The notes beneath the pieces were generated by a model, which searched no databases, was not told the origin of the DNA, and saw nothing but the letters and a program-made list of their open reading frames with translations. A DNA stretch of 64,000 nucleotides from JAYEHK01 sp034659475 (GTDB lineage: Bacteria; Bacillota; Syntrophomonadia; Syntrophomonadales; Syntrophomonadaceae), in contig JAYEHK010000121.1 of assembly GCA_034659475.1 (NCBI GenBank), positions 17,653 to 81,652 of the forward strand, given 5' to 3'. Numbering within the stretch: the stretch's first letter is position 1; each line of letters opens with the position of its first letter. Below, in pieces: positions 63,890 to 64,000 of the stretch. Both the position numbers and the translations under genes were made by a program.

Positions 63890-64000
63890 CATTACAGGTC
63901 CGATAAAATCAAGAGTGTAAGGTTTTTGCAAAGAACTTTTTCTTGAAACAGAACTGGACTAAATTAAATTCATATGTTATGGTAGCCTTAGAAAGGTAGG

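Noticed and set aside
1..64000. CRISPR arrays, tRNA or rRNA genes
   Set aside because: No regularly spaced repeat series and no cloverleaf or rRNA-like stretch was seen on either strand; a tRNAscan or Infernal run would be decisive.

Overview
The window looks like chromosome of a low-to-mid GC, anaerobic, beta-oxidising Clostridia-type Firmicute, most like the syntrophic butyrate/fatty-acid oxidisers (Syntrophomonas-like). The basis is gene content: a thiolase, three intact crotonases, an acyl-CoA dehydrogenase, a butyryl-CoA/4-hydroxybutyrate-type CoA-transferase, several acyl-CoA ligase loci, a sigma-54 activator, a DUF6125 protein, Feo iron uptake, and strong AGGAGG ribosome-binding sites with frequent TTG/GTG starts. 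The taxonomic placement is inference. I saw no rRNA, tRNA, CRISPR array or intact transposase.

Layout. 0-9.4 kb: a LarA-like protein, MurB and a B12-binding radical SAM protein, enclosed by two inverted copies of a 161-bp repeat; then a Nudix hydrolase, PAP2 phosphatase, two DUF3147 proteins, a membrane-anchored serine protease and broken phoH, dinB and MFS genes. 9.6-19.2 kb: glycerol dehydrogenase, an SDR, a half riboflavin synthase, a broken crotonase plus thiolase behind a good sigma-54 promoter, the convergent sigma-54 activator, another crotonase, endonuclease IV and two broken EamA transporters. 19.3-23 kb: a Fur-box-controlled feo operon (DtxR-FeoA fusion, frameshifted Cys-rich FeoB partner, FeoA, FeoB). 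23-34 kb: crotonase, a Ytr-like GntR/ABC operon, an ABC-F protein with one degenerate ATP site, the CoA-transferase, DUF6125 and DHHW proteins.

34.5-48.2 kb is an accessory island bounded by a serine recombinase and a short tyrosine recombinase. It carries a three-gene JetA-JetB-JetC (MksF-MksE-MksB) SMC operon of Wadjet type with no intact jetD beside it, a DEAD-box helicase, a flavodoxin remnant and a 931-residue PfkB-like/AAA+/SLOG fusion. The Jet operon and the triple fusion are the best candidates for an unusual system here. 48-64 kb: a pseudo-receiver/zinc-ribbon protein, TraB-family protein, AbrB-like protein, divergent crotonase and acyl-CoA dehydrogenase, and many remnants (carB, ABC ATPase, cupin, yifB/comM, three acyl-CoA ligase loci).

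A striking feature is gene decay: about 18 broken genes in 64 kb. Many keep the N-terminal and C-terminal ends of a protein with the middle removed, pointing to internal deletions rather than transposon insertion. Large perfect palindromes (up to a 36-bp stem) lie between genes. All three acyl-CoA ligase loci are broken while the CoA-transferase is intact, so acids may be activated by CoA transfer or by ligases elsewhere.
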